Notes: a model not told the origin generated them from the letters alone. Counted from the stretch's first letter, positions 1 to 9,299 are shown. The stretch is DNA of 62,361 bases from JAIBBG01 sp031417525 (GCA_031417525.1 JANOVT010000353.1:1-62361), one strand, 5' to 3'. Numbers and translations are program-made.

Positions 1-159
1 AACTCCTGCTTCCTCCAGAGCCCTGATATTTCCGTAAAACTTTCAGGTTCTATCCGAAAGCTGTGATGTCAATTCTGAAACAGTCAACAATTTCTTCGTT
101 TGCAGTTGGGTGATGATAGCTCTCAGTTTGGAAATACTTCAGGTGTCTTTGTCCTTCAT
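1..159 (-). pseudogene. Decayed WYL/HTH transcriptional regulator (N-terminal part, runs off window)
   Basis: Reading the minus strand from the ATG at 159, one frame stays recognisable to the window edge as the N-terminal winged-helix region of YafY/WYL-type regulators: segments SISKLRAIITQLQTKKLL and NIRALEEAGV match the usual Bacteroidota pattern position for position. The frame is broken by TGA at 139-141 (codon 7) and TGA at 43-45, where the family usually has a small residue and an Arg. No insertion or deletion is needed to align it, and neighbouring residues of the recognition helix are also atypical, which fits a gene decaying by point mutation. The rest of the gene lies outside the window. 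Family assignment is from memory of these proteins, not from a search. Confidence 0.6.
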
Positions 160-228
160 TCGCCAAAAGTATTCGAACTGATTTTTCAAGGCTAGCTCAA
201 TTGAAATAGAACATGACTCCACGCGATC

Positions 229-567
229 CTACTTCAAAAATTCACCATCAACAATGAGCAATTTTACAACTCCTTCCGTCCTCGAGCGATGCGAACTCAG
301 ATTGTCGGAGACAACATACATTCCGCCTTTCGCAAGTTTAATTTCCTCGCCGGTACTTAATTCACTCACGAATTCTCCTTCGAGGCAATAAACAATATGT
401 CCCTTTTGACACCAATGATCTGCCTTGTATCCCGCAGAATATTCCACCAGCCGAATGCGTAGTCCATCTAATTGCACCGTCCGCCAATATGCCATTCCCG
501 ATTCTCCCCGGTGTTCAACTTTTTCGATGGTTGTCCAATCAATACTATGGAAAGTAATATTGTTCAT
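229..567 (-). CDS. Small cupin-fold protein (DHCW-motif type)
   Basis: A 112-residue single-domain cupin. Residues 45-75 carry the DHWCQKGHIVYCLEGEF stretch typical of the so-called DHCW-motif cupins, with further conserved glycines (GGMYVVSDN) and a late SHRS. The His residues could form a metal site, but no substrate is known to me. It is cytoplasmic with no signal peptide. It lies 69 bp upstream (on the same strand) of the decayed WYL regulator. Function is unassigned beyond the fold. Confidence 0.75.
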   Translation of the reverse strand: MNNITFHSIDWTTIEKVEHRGESGMAYWRTVQLDGLRIRLVEYSAGYKADHWCQKGHIVYCLEGEFVSELSTGEEIKLAKGGMYVVSDNLSSHRSRTEGVVKLLIVDGEFLK

Positions 568-723
568 GATGTCAGAAATTTCGATTTGAATATTCTAAGA
601 GTATAGCAGTTGCAAGATTTTACTATTTGACCTCAACATTACACACTTGCTCAGATGACTTCCATCATTATTCATGATCGTTGAGTATCAACAGAACTAA
701 AGTTGAAAATCTCACACAATATT

Positions 724-1149
724 TTATTTGTGTTTCAACGACGTCTCAATCATTTCTTTCAATATTTTCAGATCGATATCCGCCAGTTTGTTGATGTAAA
801 GACAACCAACCCCTGTTTTGTGTTTGCCAAGTTTTTCAAGTGCTTCAGCGTGTTCCTGAATGCCCACGCTCAAGTATAAAGAAAGATTGGCTTTGCGCGG
901 AGAGAAACCGATTTTAAGCCAATCTACTTCCCTGCCCGTTGTAGGACTTTTGTATCGCTTATTTCCAAAACCAATGATTGAACTGCTCCACAACACGGGC
1001 TCGTCACCAGTAGCCTTTTTCATCATCTCCAACAACACAAAACTGTCTTTTCGCTTCTGCTCATCGGCCACCGCAAGTATAAAATCTTCCACACTTGCTT
1101 TAGTCGGTTTCGTTTTAATGACGGCTAGTTTTGATTTTTTTTCGGTCAT
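724..1149 (-). CDS. DUF1801 domain-containing protein
   Basis: A 141-residue cytoplasmic protein. Residues ~15-135 look like the DUF1801 (YdhG-like) fold: VEDFILAVADEQKRKDSFVL near the N-terminus, then a WSSSIIGFGNKRYKSP segment, IGFSPRKANLSLYL, and a C-terminal HKTGVGCLYINKLADIDL block ending in a predicted helix. The biochemical role of the family is not established. A TTTGTTC/GAACAAA inverted repeat lies just upstream of the start (1160-1180) and may be an operator. The gene stands alone, with 248 bp to the end of the lptD-like gene upstream in which I see nothing else. Confidence 0.7.
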   Translation of the reverse strand: MTEKKSKLAVIKTKPTKASVEDFILAVADEQKRKDSFVLLEMMKKATGDEPVLWSSSIIGFGNKRYKSPTTGREVDWLKIGFSPRKANLSLYLSVGIQEHAEALEKLGKHKTGVGCLYINKLADIDLKILKEMIETSLKHK

Positions 1150-1397
1150 GTTACTCCTATTTGTTCAGCAAAAGAACAAAATAAAGACTACAAACTGGCG
1201 ATACACATTTGACTAGAACATTTCAGCTCTTGTTGACACGTTTAGAAAAGTCATTTCGAATTGGATTTATAGACTCGCATTTCACACTTCACCGCAACTC
1301 CCAACCAACCCTTATACATCAATTGCACCGCTTCAAAACAAAATGAAACTTCTCAGAAAGAAACAACAACTGACAACAAAACTCGGACAATTGAAGA

Positions 1398-3977
1398 TTA
1401 ATAAAGATAATTCTGATCCCCGAGATTCCCGCGTCTCTGAATCTTCAAATCCTGCAGAAGCGCAGACTTGATGTTAAGCTGGAACATGTAGCTTTTACGT
1501 TGTCCGAATGGAACATAACTCGCAGAAAATTCCCAACAGTGCAAGTCCCAGTGAAGTCCAAGATTAGTAGTGGTAAAATCACGCGCACCAAAGTCTTTGA
1601 ATTGAAGTGTCTGGTATTTCGGATCACTCATGTCATAACCGCTATTAAAACTGATTGCCCAATATTTGAATAAGGTAAAGTCACCATTGAAAGTCGCAGC
1701 CTGTGTGATCTTTATTGTGTCACGCTGAGTGCTGCTGTCAAAAACTTTTGAGAATCGAAGATTGTAATTCAGATTCAGTGTCCACGGAATACTGAAGTCG
1801 ATCATTTCATTTTTATTTTTTTCTACCAATGCGTCTTCCTCCGGTGTGAGTTTGTTATCCGCACGTGCAATGTCTTTTTTGTTTTTGCTTTGCAATCTGA
1901 AGCCAAGGGCAAGGTTGGTTCCTTCCATACGCATAAATTGTTGCTGCGATTTAATCAAAAATTTATTGACTTCGCGGCCGAGGGTATCGCGATCATAAAA
2001 ACTATAAGTCGAATTGTAGTTCAGCGAAATATTTTTAGCGATGGTGGTGAATGCGCTCATACTGAGATTACTCAAGTTTAATGAGTCCGCCATCAAATTA
2101 TAACTCAATGATTTTTTCCAGCTATCAATCAATTTGAGTTTGTTATAGGTGAGCTTAGTCGCCGTTTTATCCTTGATCTTCGCTTCAAAGTTGTTAGTCG
2201 AACTCCAGTTCACGTTCAATTGTTCTTCTGAGTTGGATGGCCGGAATGCGGCAACATCAAACGGACTGTAGCCAATGAATTCTCCGGTCTGAGAGAACAT
2301 ATTGACGTTGTAGTTGCTATAAGGAGAATAACTCGCACCAACATTCCACTGAATCATATGACGAACCGCTTTGATCATTCGTCCATTTCCAAAATTGAAA
2401 GTGCCATACAAACGTGAGTTGAAATTACCGGAAAGATTCCAGTTCATCGCTTGACGAAAACCGAAGAGTGTATCTGTTGTCAGTTGCTGAAGATCTTCAT
2501 TAAAATTTTTCTCTACGTATTTGAAAGTGTTGACCAAAGAACCTCCTAGTGTTCCGGTCATCGTGCCGATTCTTCCTACTTTCAGCGACGATGAAGCCTG
2601 ACCATCCAGTCGTAACCCATTCGTGCTTTTTCGATTCAACGTATTGATTTGATTGAACGCAAACAATCTTTCATTTTCACTTACCGAATTGGTGAAATCA
2701 GCAGAAGCCGTTACACCAATATTATCAAGTGTTTGTTTTAAAGCGGGTTTGTTCTTTGCAAATCGCCCAAGTGTGATACGCGACATATTCAAATTGACAG
2801 AAGGCAATGTCAACTGAATATTTTTAGATTGAGTGTTTTGAGTGTGCCCGGCAGTGACGCCCATATTGAAAGGTGTATCCGGCCAGCGTTTGGTCCATTG
2901 CACTCGTGAACTAAACGTACTGCTCAAAAAGTTTTGTTGTGAAGTATTGAGGTTGTTTCGAAAATTATTCAAACTCCCGAGATTCACATTGGAGGAAAAC
3001 GTAGAGTTCGGACGCGATTTCGGATCTTGAGAATGTGTCCACTGGACATTGAAGTTGACTGACTTCGTATAGGTTGGCAGCTCAACAAATCCTTCCTTGT
3101 TCACTGTTCGTGAAATATTAAAATTGCCGTTGTACTTGTAAAGCTTTTTGTAGTTCGTAATATTTCTGGCCGACCACGATCCGCGAGAATACAAATCGAA
3201 CAACAAACGCACATCAGCGTGCTGGCCTAGTGGAACATAATATCCCAAATTCTGAATAAAATATCCCTTCTGATCTCCGTTGCCATAACCAGGCAATAAA
3301 ATTCCTTGTGTGCTTTCTTTTTTATTGGGGAAAAAACCAAAAGGTAACGCCAGCGGTGTAGGAATTTTTCTGAATTTGAGATAAAAAGGACCGGATACCA
3401 CCTTGTCATTCGGCACAACCATGGCTTTGCTCAACTGAAAATGATAATGTGGATTTTCTTTGTCGCAGGTCGTGAGCTTCCCCATTCCAACCGAAACCCA
3501 ATTATTCGCAGCTTTTTTAGACACCGTTGAAAGCAAGTGCGCATCACCCTCCTGGGTTCGCACCCCATAGCTAATTCCACGTTTCGTTTTAAAATTATAG
3601 GCCAGAGAATCTTCTTTGAATTCAGTGTCACTTTCTTTGAATACCGCTCTGTCTGTAACTGTGCCAGTGCTGTCGCGCTTGCCGACGGCTTTAGCCGTAA
3701 ATTCCGTGAAAGAAAATTCGATATAATCAGCGTGCACTTCCATGTCGCCATATTTCACCCAAGCTTCACCATAGAGGTGAATTCGTTCGTTGGCAACATC
3801 CACGACAGTGCTGTCCTTGCCGAAATAGTCGATGGGGTTATCGAGTCCGAGGTCATCTTCAGAAACAATAGAATCGGTAGTTGCCACGTTCAGAGAATCG
3901 GAGTTCTGGCCGGCTGTTTGTTTAGCCATTATCAACACCAGACAGGTGAAAAGAGTAAGAATCCTGCACAACTCCAC
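1398..3977 (-). CDS. lptD: LptD-like LPS-assembly outer membrane protein
   Basis: An 859-residue protein with a signal peptide (hydrophobic ILTLFTCLVLIMA, probable cut after AGQ at ~24), an OstA/LptA-like jellyroll domain (~residues 50-170, e.g. ERIHLYGEAWVKYGDMEVHA and KRGISYGVRTQEGD) and a long beta-strand-rich C-terminal region that would be the LptD barrel. By family it places lipopolysaccharide in the outer leaflet. The frame opens with GTG at 3977 (GTG GAG TTG TGC AGG); no ATG fits the signal peptide, though TTG at 3971 is possible. It is divergent from the amidase gene with very little space between. Confidence is high for the family, lower for the exact start. Confidence 0.88.
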   Translation of the reverse strand: MELCRILTLFTCLVLIMAKQTAGQNSDSLNVATTDSIVSEDDLGLDNPIDYFGKDSTVVDVANERIHLYGEAWVKYGDMEVHADYIEFSFTEFTAKAVGKRDSTGTVTDRAVFKESDTEFKEDSLAYNFKTKRGISYGVRTQEGDAHLLSTVSKKAANNWVSVGMGKLTTCDKENPHYHFQLSKAMVVPNDKVVSGPFYLKFRKIPTPLALPFGFFPNKKESTQGILLPGYGNGDQKGYFIQNLGYYVPLGQHADVRLLFDLYSRGSWSARNITNYKKLYKYNGNFNISRTVNKEGFVELPTYTKSVNFNVQWTHSQDPKSRPNSTFSSNVNLGSLNNFRNNLNTSQQNFLSSTFSSRVQWTKRWPDTPFNMGVTAGHTQNTQSKNIQLTLPSVNLNMSRITLGRFAKNKPALKQTLDNIGVTASADFTNSVSENERLFAFNQINTLNRKSTNGLRLDGQASSSLKVGRIGTMTGTLGGSLVNTFKYVEKNFNEDLQQLTTDTLFGFRQAMNWNLSGNFNSRLYGTFNFGNGRMIKAVRHMIQWNVGASYSPYSNYNVNMFSQTGEFIGYSPFDVAAFRPSNSEEQLNVNWSSTNNFEAKIKDKTATKLTYNKLKLIDSWKKSLSYNLMADSLNLSNLSMSAFTTIAKNISLNYNSTYSFYDRDTLGREVNKFLIKSQQQFMRMEGTNLALGFRLQSKNKKDIARADNKLTPEEDALVEKNKNEMIDFSIPWTLNLNYNLRFSKVFDSSTQRDTIKITQAATFNGDFTLFKYWAISFNSGYDMSDPKYQTLQFKDFGARDFTTTNLGLHWDLHCWEFSASYVPFGQRKSYMFQLNIKSALLQDLKIQRRGNLGDQNYLY

Positions 3978-3990
3978 GTACGATGAAAAA

Positions 3991-3998
3991 TATTTTTG
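3991..3998 (+). promoter_or_regulatory. Putative -7 element (TATTTTTG) for the amidase operon
   Basis: TATTTTTG fits the Bacteroidota -7 consensus TAnnTTTG. It lies 29 bp upstream of the ATG at 4028, which argues for that start over the ATG at 3983, since the latter would sit upstream of the promoter core. I do not see a good -33 TTTG, so the call is tentative. Confidence 0.35.
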
Positions 3999-4020
3999 TG
4001 ACTTGTGATAAATCTGGCTT

Positions 4021-4028
4021 CAAAGCTA
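4021..4028 (-). promoter_or_regulatory. Putative -7 element (TAGCTTTG) for lptD
   Basis: On the minus strand TAGCTTTG fits TAnnTTTG and lies about 44 bp upstream of the lptD GTG start. A TTTG (plus-strand CAAA, 4045-4048) is located 16 bp further upstream, slightly short for a -33 box. If real, it overlaps the first codon of the amidase gene, so the two divergent promoters interlock. Confidence 0.3.
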
Positions 4029-5260
4029 TGAATAAGGAAACAAGCAAACCCGAAAATCCCATATCAGATAGCAGGCGCAGTAAACGCCTGATTTTCGCTT
4101 TTCTTGTATCAGGCCTCATGTTTATGGCTGCCACTTTACCTGAAACCGCTGATCAGACTGTGTTTACGGTCGTTCTGGACGCCGGCCACGGGGGTTCAGA
4201 TCCCGGGAATCTGGGTACAGGCAGGTTGAAAAAAACAGAAAAAGACATCTCTCTGGATGTCACTTTAAAAGTCGGACAATACATAGCCGAGAATTTTCCG
4301 GACGTCAAAGTGGTGTACACACGCAAAGGCGACACCTTTCCGACGTTGAATAAACGCGTGGAAATTGCCAACGATGCAGTTGCGGATCTTTTCATTTCCA
4401 TTCATTGCAATGCGAATGAGAATAAAGCGGCTTCCGGATCAGAAACCTTTGTGATGGGGTTGCACAAATCAGAAGAAAGTCTGAAAACGGCGATGCGTGA
4501 GAATGCATCCATTTTTCTGGAGAAAGATCATGAAAAAACATACGCCGGATTCGATCCGAATAATCCGGACACCTACATCATCCTGAGTATGCGTGAAAAC
4601 GCTTACCTGGATCAAAGTATTGGTCTGGCAAAAAGTGTTCAGGATCAATTCCGCACCCGTGTAGGTCGCAAGGACCGAGGAGTAAAACAGGCGGGATATT
4701 ATGTCATCAGTTTTACGAATATGCCCAGTGTGTTGGTTGAAATGGGCTTCCTCACCAATGCCGAAGAAGAGGATTTTTTGCACTCTGAAGATGGGAAGAC
4801 CTATATCGCTTCTGCGATTTATCGAGCGTTTAAAGAATTCAAAGAAAAAGATGACATCAAACGCGGCTTGAAAGCACGGGCGCAAAATGAAGCCGTGGAG
4901 GAAATGAAAACGCCAGTGGTTCCGGAAGTCATTCCAGTTGAAACACCACCTGTTGCATCAAACAAAGAAGGCATTGTCTGGAAAGATATTCCGAAAGGCA
5001 TACGATACCAGGTACAAATACTATCTTCGCCCAAACCGCTGGATAAAAAATCCGCGCAATTCCGGGGAATTGAAAGAGCCGATGAATTCAAGCAAAATGG
5101 CGTTTACAAATACCTGGCAGGAAGCACCAACAGCTACAAAGAGGCAAAACAAATGCAGGAAAAATTGCGTGACATGGGATTCAAAGATGCGTTTCTGATC
5201 GCATTTGAAAACGGTGAGCGGATAGACCTGAGCAAAGCCATCGCACAAACCACAGACTAA
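4028..5260 (+). CDS. N-acetylmuramoyl-L-alanine amidase (Amidase_3) with SPOR-like C-terminus
   Basis: A zinc-dependent amidase that cleaves the bond between MurNAc and the stem peptide of peptidoglycan. From the ATG at 4028 (410 aa) there is a charged N-terminus, one hydrophobic segment (LIFAFLVSGLMFMAA) acting as signal or anchor, then the Amidase_3 domain with VVLDAGHGGSDPGN (zinc His), FISIHCNANENK (zinc His) and VLVEMGFLTN (catalytic Glu). The C-terminal ~75 residues (RYQVQILSSPKPLD, SYKEAKQMQEKLRDMGFKDA) resemble a SPOR peptidoglycan-binding domain. An upstream ATG at 3983 would add 15 residues. Its stop codon directly abuts the ATG of the MCE gene, so the two are probably co-translated. 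Confidence 0.85.
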   Translation: MNKETSKPENPISDSRRSKRLIFAFLVSGLMFMAATLPETADQTVFTVVLDAGHGGSDPGNLGTGRLKKTEKDISLDVTLKVGQYIAENFPDVKVVYTRKGDTFPTLNKRVEIANDAVADLFISIHCNANENKAASGSETFVMGLHKSEESLKTAMRENASIFLEKDHEKTYAGFDPNNPDTYIILSMRENAYLDQSIGLAKSVQDQFRTRVGRKDRGVKQAGYYVISFTNMPSVLVEMGFLTNAEEEDFLHSEDGKTYIASAIYRAFKEFKEKDDIKRGLKARAQNEAVEEMKTPVVPEVIPVETPPVASNKEGIVWKDIPKGIRYQVQILSSPKPLDKKSAQFRGIERADEFKQNGVYKYLAGSTNSYKEAKQMQEKLRDMGFKDAFLIAFENGERIDLSKAIAQTTD

Positions 5261-6298
5261 ATGAAGATCAGCAGAGAATTTCTTATTGGTGTATTAGTGA
5301 TTGTGGCGATAGCGCTTCTTTATCTTGGTCTGAACTACCTCAAAGGCATCAATCTTTTTTTGAAACAACAGAAGTATTATGCGGTGTATGAAAATGCTGC
5401 AGGCCTCACTGCTTCGAATCCTGTAATTCTCAATGGATTTAAGATTGGCATTGTGGCCGATGTACACATGCATGAAAATGGTAATGGTACCATCGTGGCA
5501 GAGGTTGTCCTCAACGATAGCAAATTGAAAATTCCTTCAGATACCAAACTTGAAATTTTTGATGCAGACTTATTCGGAGGTAAAGCGATCCAGATCGTTT
5601 TAGGCACGAGCACCATTCTCGCTGAAAATAAAGACACACTTGCATCCGGCATTTCACTTGGTCTAACAGAAACGATCAAACAGGAAATCGAACCATTGAA
5701 ACAAAAAACATCGCAGCTTTTTCTAGGCATTGATTCAGTGATCACAAACCTCAACAGTGTATTGGGTGGTGCACAAACAGAAAATCTTGCAGCCATTTTC
5801 AGCGATCTGAAAACAACGATGCACAATCTGGAAGAAACTTCAACCAGATTAAACAGTGTATTGAGTGACAACACCTCAAGTCTCGAAGCTATTTTCGACA
5901 ATGTAGAATCAATCAGTGAAAATCTGAAAAACAATAACGAAACATTGACAGCAGCCATCAAAAACGCAGCGTTGATTACTGACTCACTCGCAAAATTGAA
6001 TCTTTCTGCAACACTTAAAAAAGTGGATAATGCATTGATCGGATTCAATGAGCTTGTCGCTGAAGTGAAAGAAGGAGATGGCACACTTGGCAAACTCATC
6101 AAAACAGACTCGCTCCATACAGAACTCGTGAGTGCTTCTCATAGTCTGGATCTTCTATTGAATGACATGCGTGTTCATCCAAAACGCTACCTCAGTTTTT
6201 CACTGATCAACCGTGACAAAGAAGAACAAGAATTTTCTAAGAAAGAACTCGAACAAATGCGAGACGAGATTGATAAAGCAATTCTGAAGAAGAATTGA
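5261..6298 (+). CDS. MCE/MlaD-family protein
   Basis: A 345-residue protein with one N-terminal transmembrane helix (EFLIGVLVIVAIALLYLGLN), a single MCE domain (~residues 35-115: YYAVYENAAGLTASNPVILNG, IGIVADV, LFGGKAIQIVLG) and a long alpha-helical tail with heptad character (~130-260). MCE proteins form hexameric rings that carry lipids across the periplasm; single-domain anchored forms act with MlaE/MlaF-type ABC transporters, which are not in this window. It begins immediately after the amidase stop codon, and its neighbours are LPS-export genes, which supports an envelope lipid role. The ATG start is fixed by the junction. Confidence 0.85.
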   Translation: MKISREFLIGVLVIVAIALLYLGLNYLKGINLFLKQQKYYAVYENAAGLTASNPVILNGFKIGIVADVHMHENGNGTIVAEVVLNDSKLKIPSDTKLEIFDADLFGGKAIQIVLGTSTILAENKDTLASGISLGLTETIKQEIEPLKQKTSQLFLGIDSVITNLNSVLGGAQTENLAAIFSDLKTTMHNLEETSTRLNSVLSDNTSSLEAIFDNVESISENLKNNNETLTAAIKNAALITDSLAKLNLSATLKKVDNALIGFNELVAEVKEGDGTLGKLIKTDSLHTELVSASHSLDLLLNDMRVHPKRYLSFSLINRDKEEQEFSKKELEQMRDEIDKAILKKN

Positions 6299-6303
6299 TT
6301 TCC

Positions 6304-6378
6304 ATTGTCAATTCAAATTTATGACGACCAATTGATGTGGGCTATAATGAATAATTGATAATTGAAAATTGACAATTA
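6304..6378. repeat. AT-rich heptamer array with inverted arm
   Basis: Between two convergent genes there are five consecutive 7-bp units from 6344: ATAATGA, ATAATTG, ATAATTG, AAAATTG, ACAATTA. A perfect 10-bp inverted match (ATTGTCAATT at 6304-6313, AATTGACAAT at 6367-6376) lets the region fold into a hairpin with a ~53-nt loop. It may double as a terminator. It belongs to the set of period-7 arrays in this window. Confidence 0.65.
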
Positions 6379-7962
6379 CTCAAAGATCTCCTCAACGCTC
6401 ATCGGCCTTTCTTCCTTCCGCCACAAAAAGTTTTCCAATTTAAAAACACTTTTATCCGACATACTCATTGGTGTGAAAACAGAATTTGTTTCTGTTTCCA
6501 TTCGGATTTTGGTGAGCTGATTGTCTTTTACGCGAATGTGTATGTTTGAACATTCACCTTTATTGATTCCCATGGCCACCGGCTTTTTATCCTTGTCATC
6601 TGTCGGGAAATAAATGATCTGTCCATTGCCTTCCACATATACTTCCGTGAGATCATTATCGACAAATTTTCCATTCATCCGCCGACCTTTGATTTGATTG
6701 TATTTGCCGGTGCCGACAATGCTATCGCCTTTTGCTTCCGCATCAGAAATAATAAACGCGTTGCCGACAACCACCAGGGCATTCAATTTTCCATTGGCAT
6801 TTTGTAATGAAATACTATCGCCTGTAATTTGATTTTGCTCACTCCATAAAACAGGAGCATAAAACATTCGCAACGTAGAATCCACTTCAGAGTAAACCAG
6901 AGAATCGCATTTACCCTGAAGGTCCGACTTAAATAGTTTCACATGATGAAATGCATAAACAACATCCTTACCGCTTGTATCCGCATAAGACTTCAAGGTA
7001 TCCGCATGCATGAATAAAGAATCCTGATCAAACATTTGTGTCATCAACGCATGACCGGTAACAAAACTCATTTCTGTTTTTTCAAAGTGTTTACCATAGT
7101 CACCGGCGATGATGTAATTTTCTGTAGTATCCTGAATTTCTACATTACGAAAAACTTCACCGACACCCAGCTTTCCATCGTAATACATACTATCGCCTTT
7201 CAGCGTTGTTGTTTCAGAAGTGATCAACGCGTTTTTTCCGAAACGTGATTGATCCTTTTTGGTGTTGTAATATCCATTTTCACAATAGATCGTTGTCTTA
7301 TCTCCGACAATCGTAGTTGGTCCATAAAAATAGGTTACCTCACTGACATTGTTATACTGCATTGTATCACAGTTAACGGTGTACTCCGGATTTTTCAGAA
7401 CAACGTGATCACGAAAAAAAAACACATCCTGAGTTGAATGATAAATTCCCTTGTTGCTTGTGAGTGTGTTTTTATTTGCATTCGAAACGATCCGACCACC
7501 ACCGGTATAATTCGCGATTTCCGAATCAACATGATAGACCAGATAATTTGTGGTCAACGTCATTTCTTTATCCCGCATGGTGATATTGTTCTGAATGGTG
7601 GCTGTTTGAGCTGCCTTGTCAAAATGCAAAAAATCACCCGTGACGTTGTAACCTCCATCACCTAGAATTCGGATTCTACTGAATGCATCGAAGTCGTCAT
7701 TTGCAAATAGATAAGCACTGTCGCAGAAAAATTGTGTCCCTTCATAATCCAGATGCACATTGCCAATCAATCGTTGTGCATCCACCAATGAACGATCATA
7801 TTGAAGTTCATCAGTATGAATCAGTTTTACCTTCCTTTTTGAAGATTGAGAAAACGCGCCCTGATGTATAAAAAAAACCAGAAGCAAAAGACAGAAAACA
7901 CGAAGCGTTGCGCCGAGATCAACAGGTTTGTTCGAAGATGGAATACACTTGCTTTCTTTCAT
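6376..7962 (-). CDS. OstA-like (LptA-related) periplasmic protein
   Basis: A 528-residue protein with a hydrophobic signal segment (FCLLLLVFFIHQGAFSQ, residues ~27-43) followed by repeated OstA/LptA-like strands: YDRSLVDAQRLIGNVHLDY, YNNVSEVTYFYGPTTIV, VYAFHHVKLFKSDLQGKCD. By analogy with LptA it probably helps bridge the periplasm during LPS export, although at 528 residues it is about three times as long as LptA and could form a longer bridge. It runs convergently with the MCE gene and lies 20 bp downstream of purA on the same strand, so it may be expressed from the purA transcript. Confidence 0.8.
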   Translation of the reverse strand: MKESKCIPSSNKPVDLGATLRVFCLLLLVFFIHQGAFSQSSKRKVKLIHTDELQYDRSLVDAQRLIGNVHLDYEGTQFFCDSAYLFANDDFDAFSRIRILGDGGYNVTGDFLHFDKAAQTATIQNNITMRDKEMTLTTNYLVYHVDSEIANYTGGGRIVSNANKNTLTSNKGIYHSTQDVFFFRDHVVLKNPEYTVNCDTMQYNNVSEVTYFYGPTTIVGDKTTIYCENGYYNTKKDQSRFGKNALITSETTTLKGDSMYYDGKLGVGEVFRNVEIQDTTENYIIAGDYGKHFEKTEMSFVTGHALMTQMFDQDSLFMHADTLKSYADTSGKDVVYAFHHVKLFKSDLQGKCDSLVYSEVDSTLRMFYAPVLWSEQNQITGDSISLQNANGKLNALVVVGNAFIISDAEAKGDSIVGTGKYNQIKGRRMNGKFVDNDLTEVYVEGNGQIIYFPTDDKDKKPVAMGINKGECSNIHIRVKDNQLTKIRMETETNSVFTPMSMSDKSVFKLENFLWRKEERPMSVEEIFE

Positions 7963-7982
7963 CTGTAGTTAAAACCGAAGAA

Positions 7983-9299
7983 TCATGCCATCAGCTTTTC
8001 ACGCAAGATCGTTTGCGTTCTGTCAGGCCCGACACTAACGATGGTGATGGGTACTTCTAATTTCGCTTCGAGGTATTCGATGTAATGATTAAGTTGAGAT
8101 GGAATTTCATCCAGTTTTTTCAGTTGAGTTAAATCAACTTTCCAACCTTCGAGATCTTCATAAACAGGTTGAACCTTAGAAGGATCAATATCAAAAGGCA
8201 GATAATCGATGATGCCATTTGGTGTCTTATAATGAGTGCAAACTTTAATCACATCAAAATCGCTCAATACATCTGCTTTCATCATGATCAGCTGTGTGAC
8301 ACCATTGATCATACATGCATATTTCATTGCGGGTAAATCCACCCAGCCACAACGGCGAGGACGACCTGTGGTGGAACCAAATTCATTTCCGATTTTTCTC
8401 ATCCTTTCGCCATCTGCGTCAAGCAGTTCCGTCGGAAAAGGACCGCTTCCAACGCGTGTACAATACGCTTTGAAAATTCCGATCACGTCACCCACTTTGC
8501 CGGGAGCAATTCCAAGTCCGGTGCATGCGCCGGCAGAAACAGTGTTTGAAGAAGTTACAAAAGGATAGGTGCCGAAGTCAATATCGAGCATAGAACCCTG
8601 CGCACCCTCAGCCAAAATTTTCTTACCATCTTTCAGCGCCTGGTTGATGTAATGCTCGCTGTCGACTATCTGAAGATTTTTCAAAATCTCAACACCCGCG
8701 AAAAATTCCATTTCCAGATCCGCGAATTCCTTTTCATCCATTTGAAACGCACTTTCAAATCCTTTCAACAGATGCAAATGCTTTTGTTTGAGTGCGTCAT
8801 ATTTAGTAGAAAAATCCTTGTCCAATAAATCTCCGACACGCAATCCGTTACGACCGGTTTTGTCCATATAACTTGGGCCGATACCCTTCAAGGTTGAGCC
8901 GATTTTTGCTTCGCCTTTTGAAACTTCGCTTGCACGATCTAACAGACGATGTGTAGGCACAATGACGTGTGCCTTGCGCGAAATAAGCATGCGTTCGGCT
9001 ACCGGAACTTTTTTAACAACAAGCGCCTGAATCTCTTTCGCAAAAACGATCGGATCAATAACAACTCCATTACCAACCAAATTGGTTACGTGGCTATGAA
9101 AAATTCCAGACGGAATAGTGTGCAAAACATGTTTTGAACCTTCAAATTCCAATGTATGGCCGGCATTCGGACCACCCTGAAAACGCGCGATGATGTCGTA
9201 TGATGGAGTTAGCACATCTACAAGCTTGCCTTTACCTTCGTCTCCCCACTGAAGCCCGAGTAGAATATCAACTTTGTTAGTCACTGTCTGATGAATCAT
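7983..9299 (-). CDS. purA: Adenylosuccinate synthetase
   Basis: This enzyme joins IMP and aspartate with GTP to give adenylosuccinate, the first committed step to AMP. The 438-residue length is normal for the family. Near the N-terminus is the phosphate-binding loop QWGDEGKGK (residues ~17-25) and NAGHTLEF; further conserved blocks are STLKGIGPSYMDK, GAQGSMLDIDFGTYPFVTSSN, and TTGRPRRCGWVDL. The ATG start 14 codons before the P-loop is the only reasonable one. It is divergent from the Fur-type gene; the 270-bp spacer holds a heptamer array and a possible promoter for the regulator. Confidence 0.97.
   Translation of the reverse strand: MIHQTVTNKVDILLGLQWGDEGKGKLVDVLTPSYDIIARFQGGPNAGHTLEFEGSKHVLHTIPSGIFHSHVTNLVGNGVVIDPIVFAKEIQALVVKKVPVAERMLISRKAHVIVPTHRLLDRASEVSKGEAKIGSTLKGIGPSYMDKTGRNGLRVGDLLDKDFSTKYDALKQKHLHLLKGFESAFQMDEKEFADLEMEFFAGVEILKNLQIVDSEHYINQALKDGKKILAEGAQGSMLDIDFGTYPFVTSSNTVSAGACTGLGIAPGKVGDVIGIFKAYCTRVGSGPFPTELLDADGERMRKIGNEFGSTTGRPRRCGWVDLPAMKYACMINGVTQLIMMKADVLSDFDVIKVCTHYKTPNGIIDYLPFDIDPSKVQPVYEDLEGWKVDLTQLKKLDEIPSQLNHYIEYLEAKLEVPITIVSVGPDRTQTILREKLMA

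Noticed and set aside
8236..8568. Plus-strand 110-residue open frame inside purA
   Set aside because: Antisense shadow of a well-supported purA.
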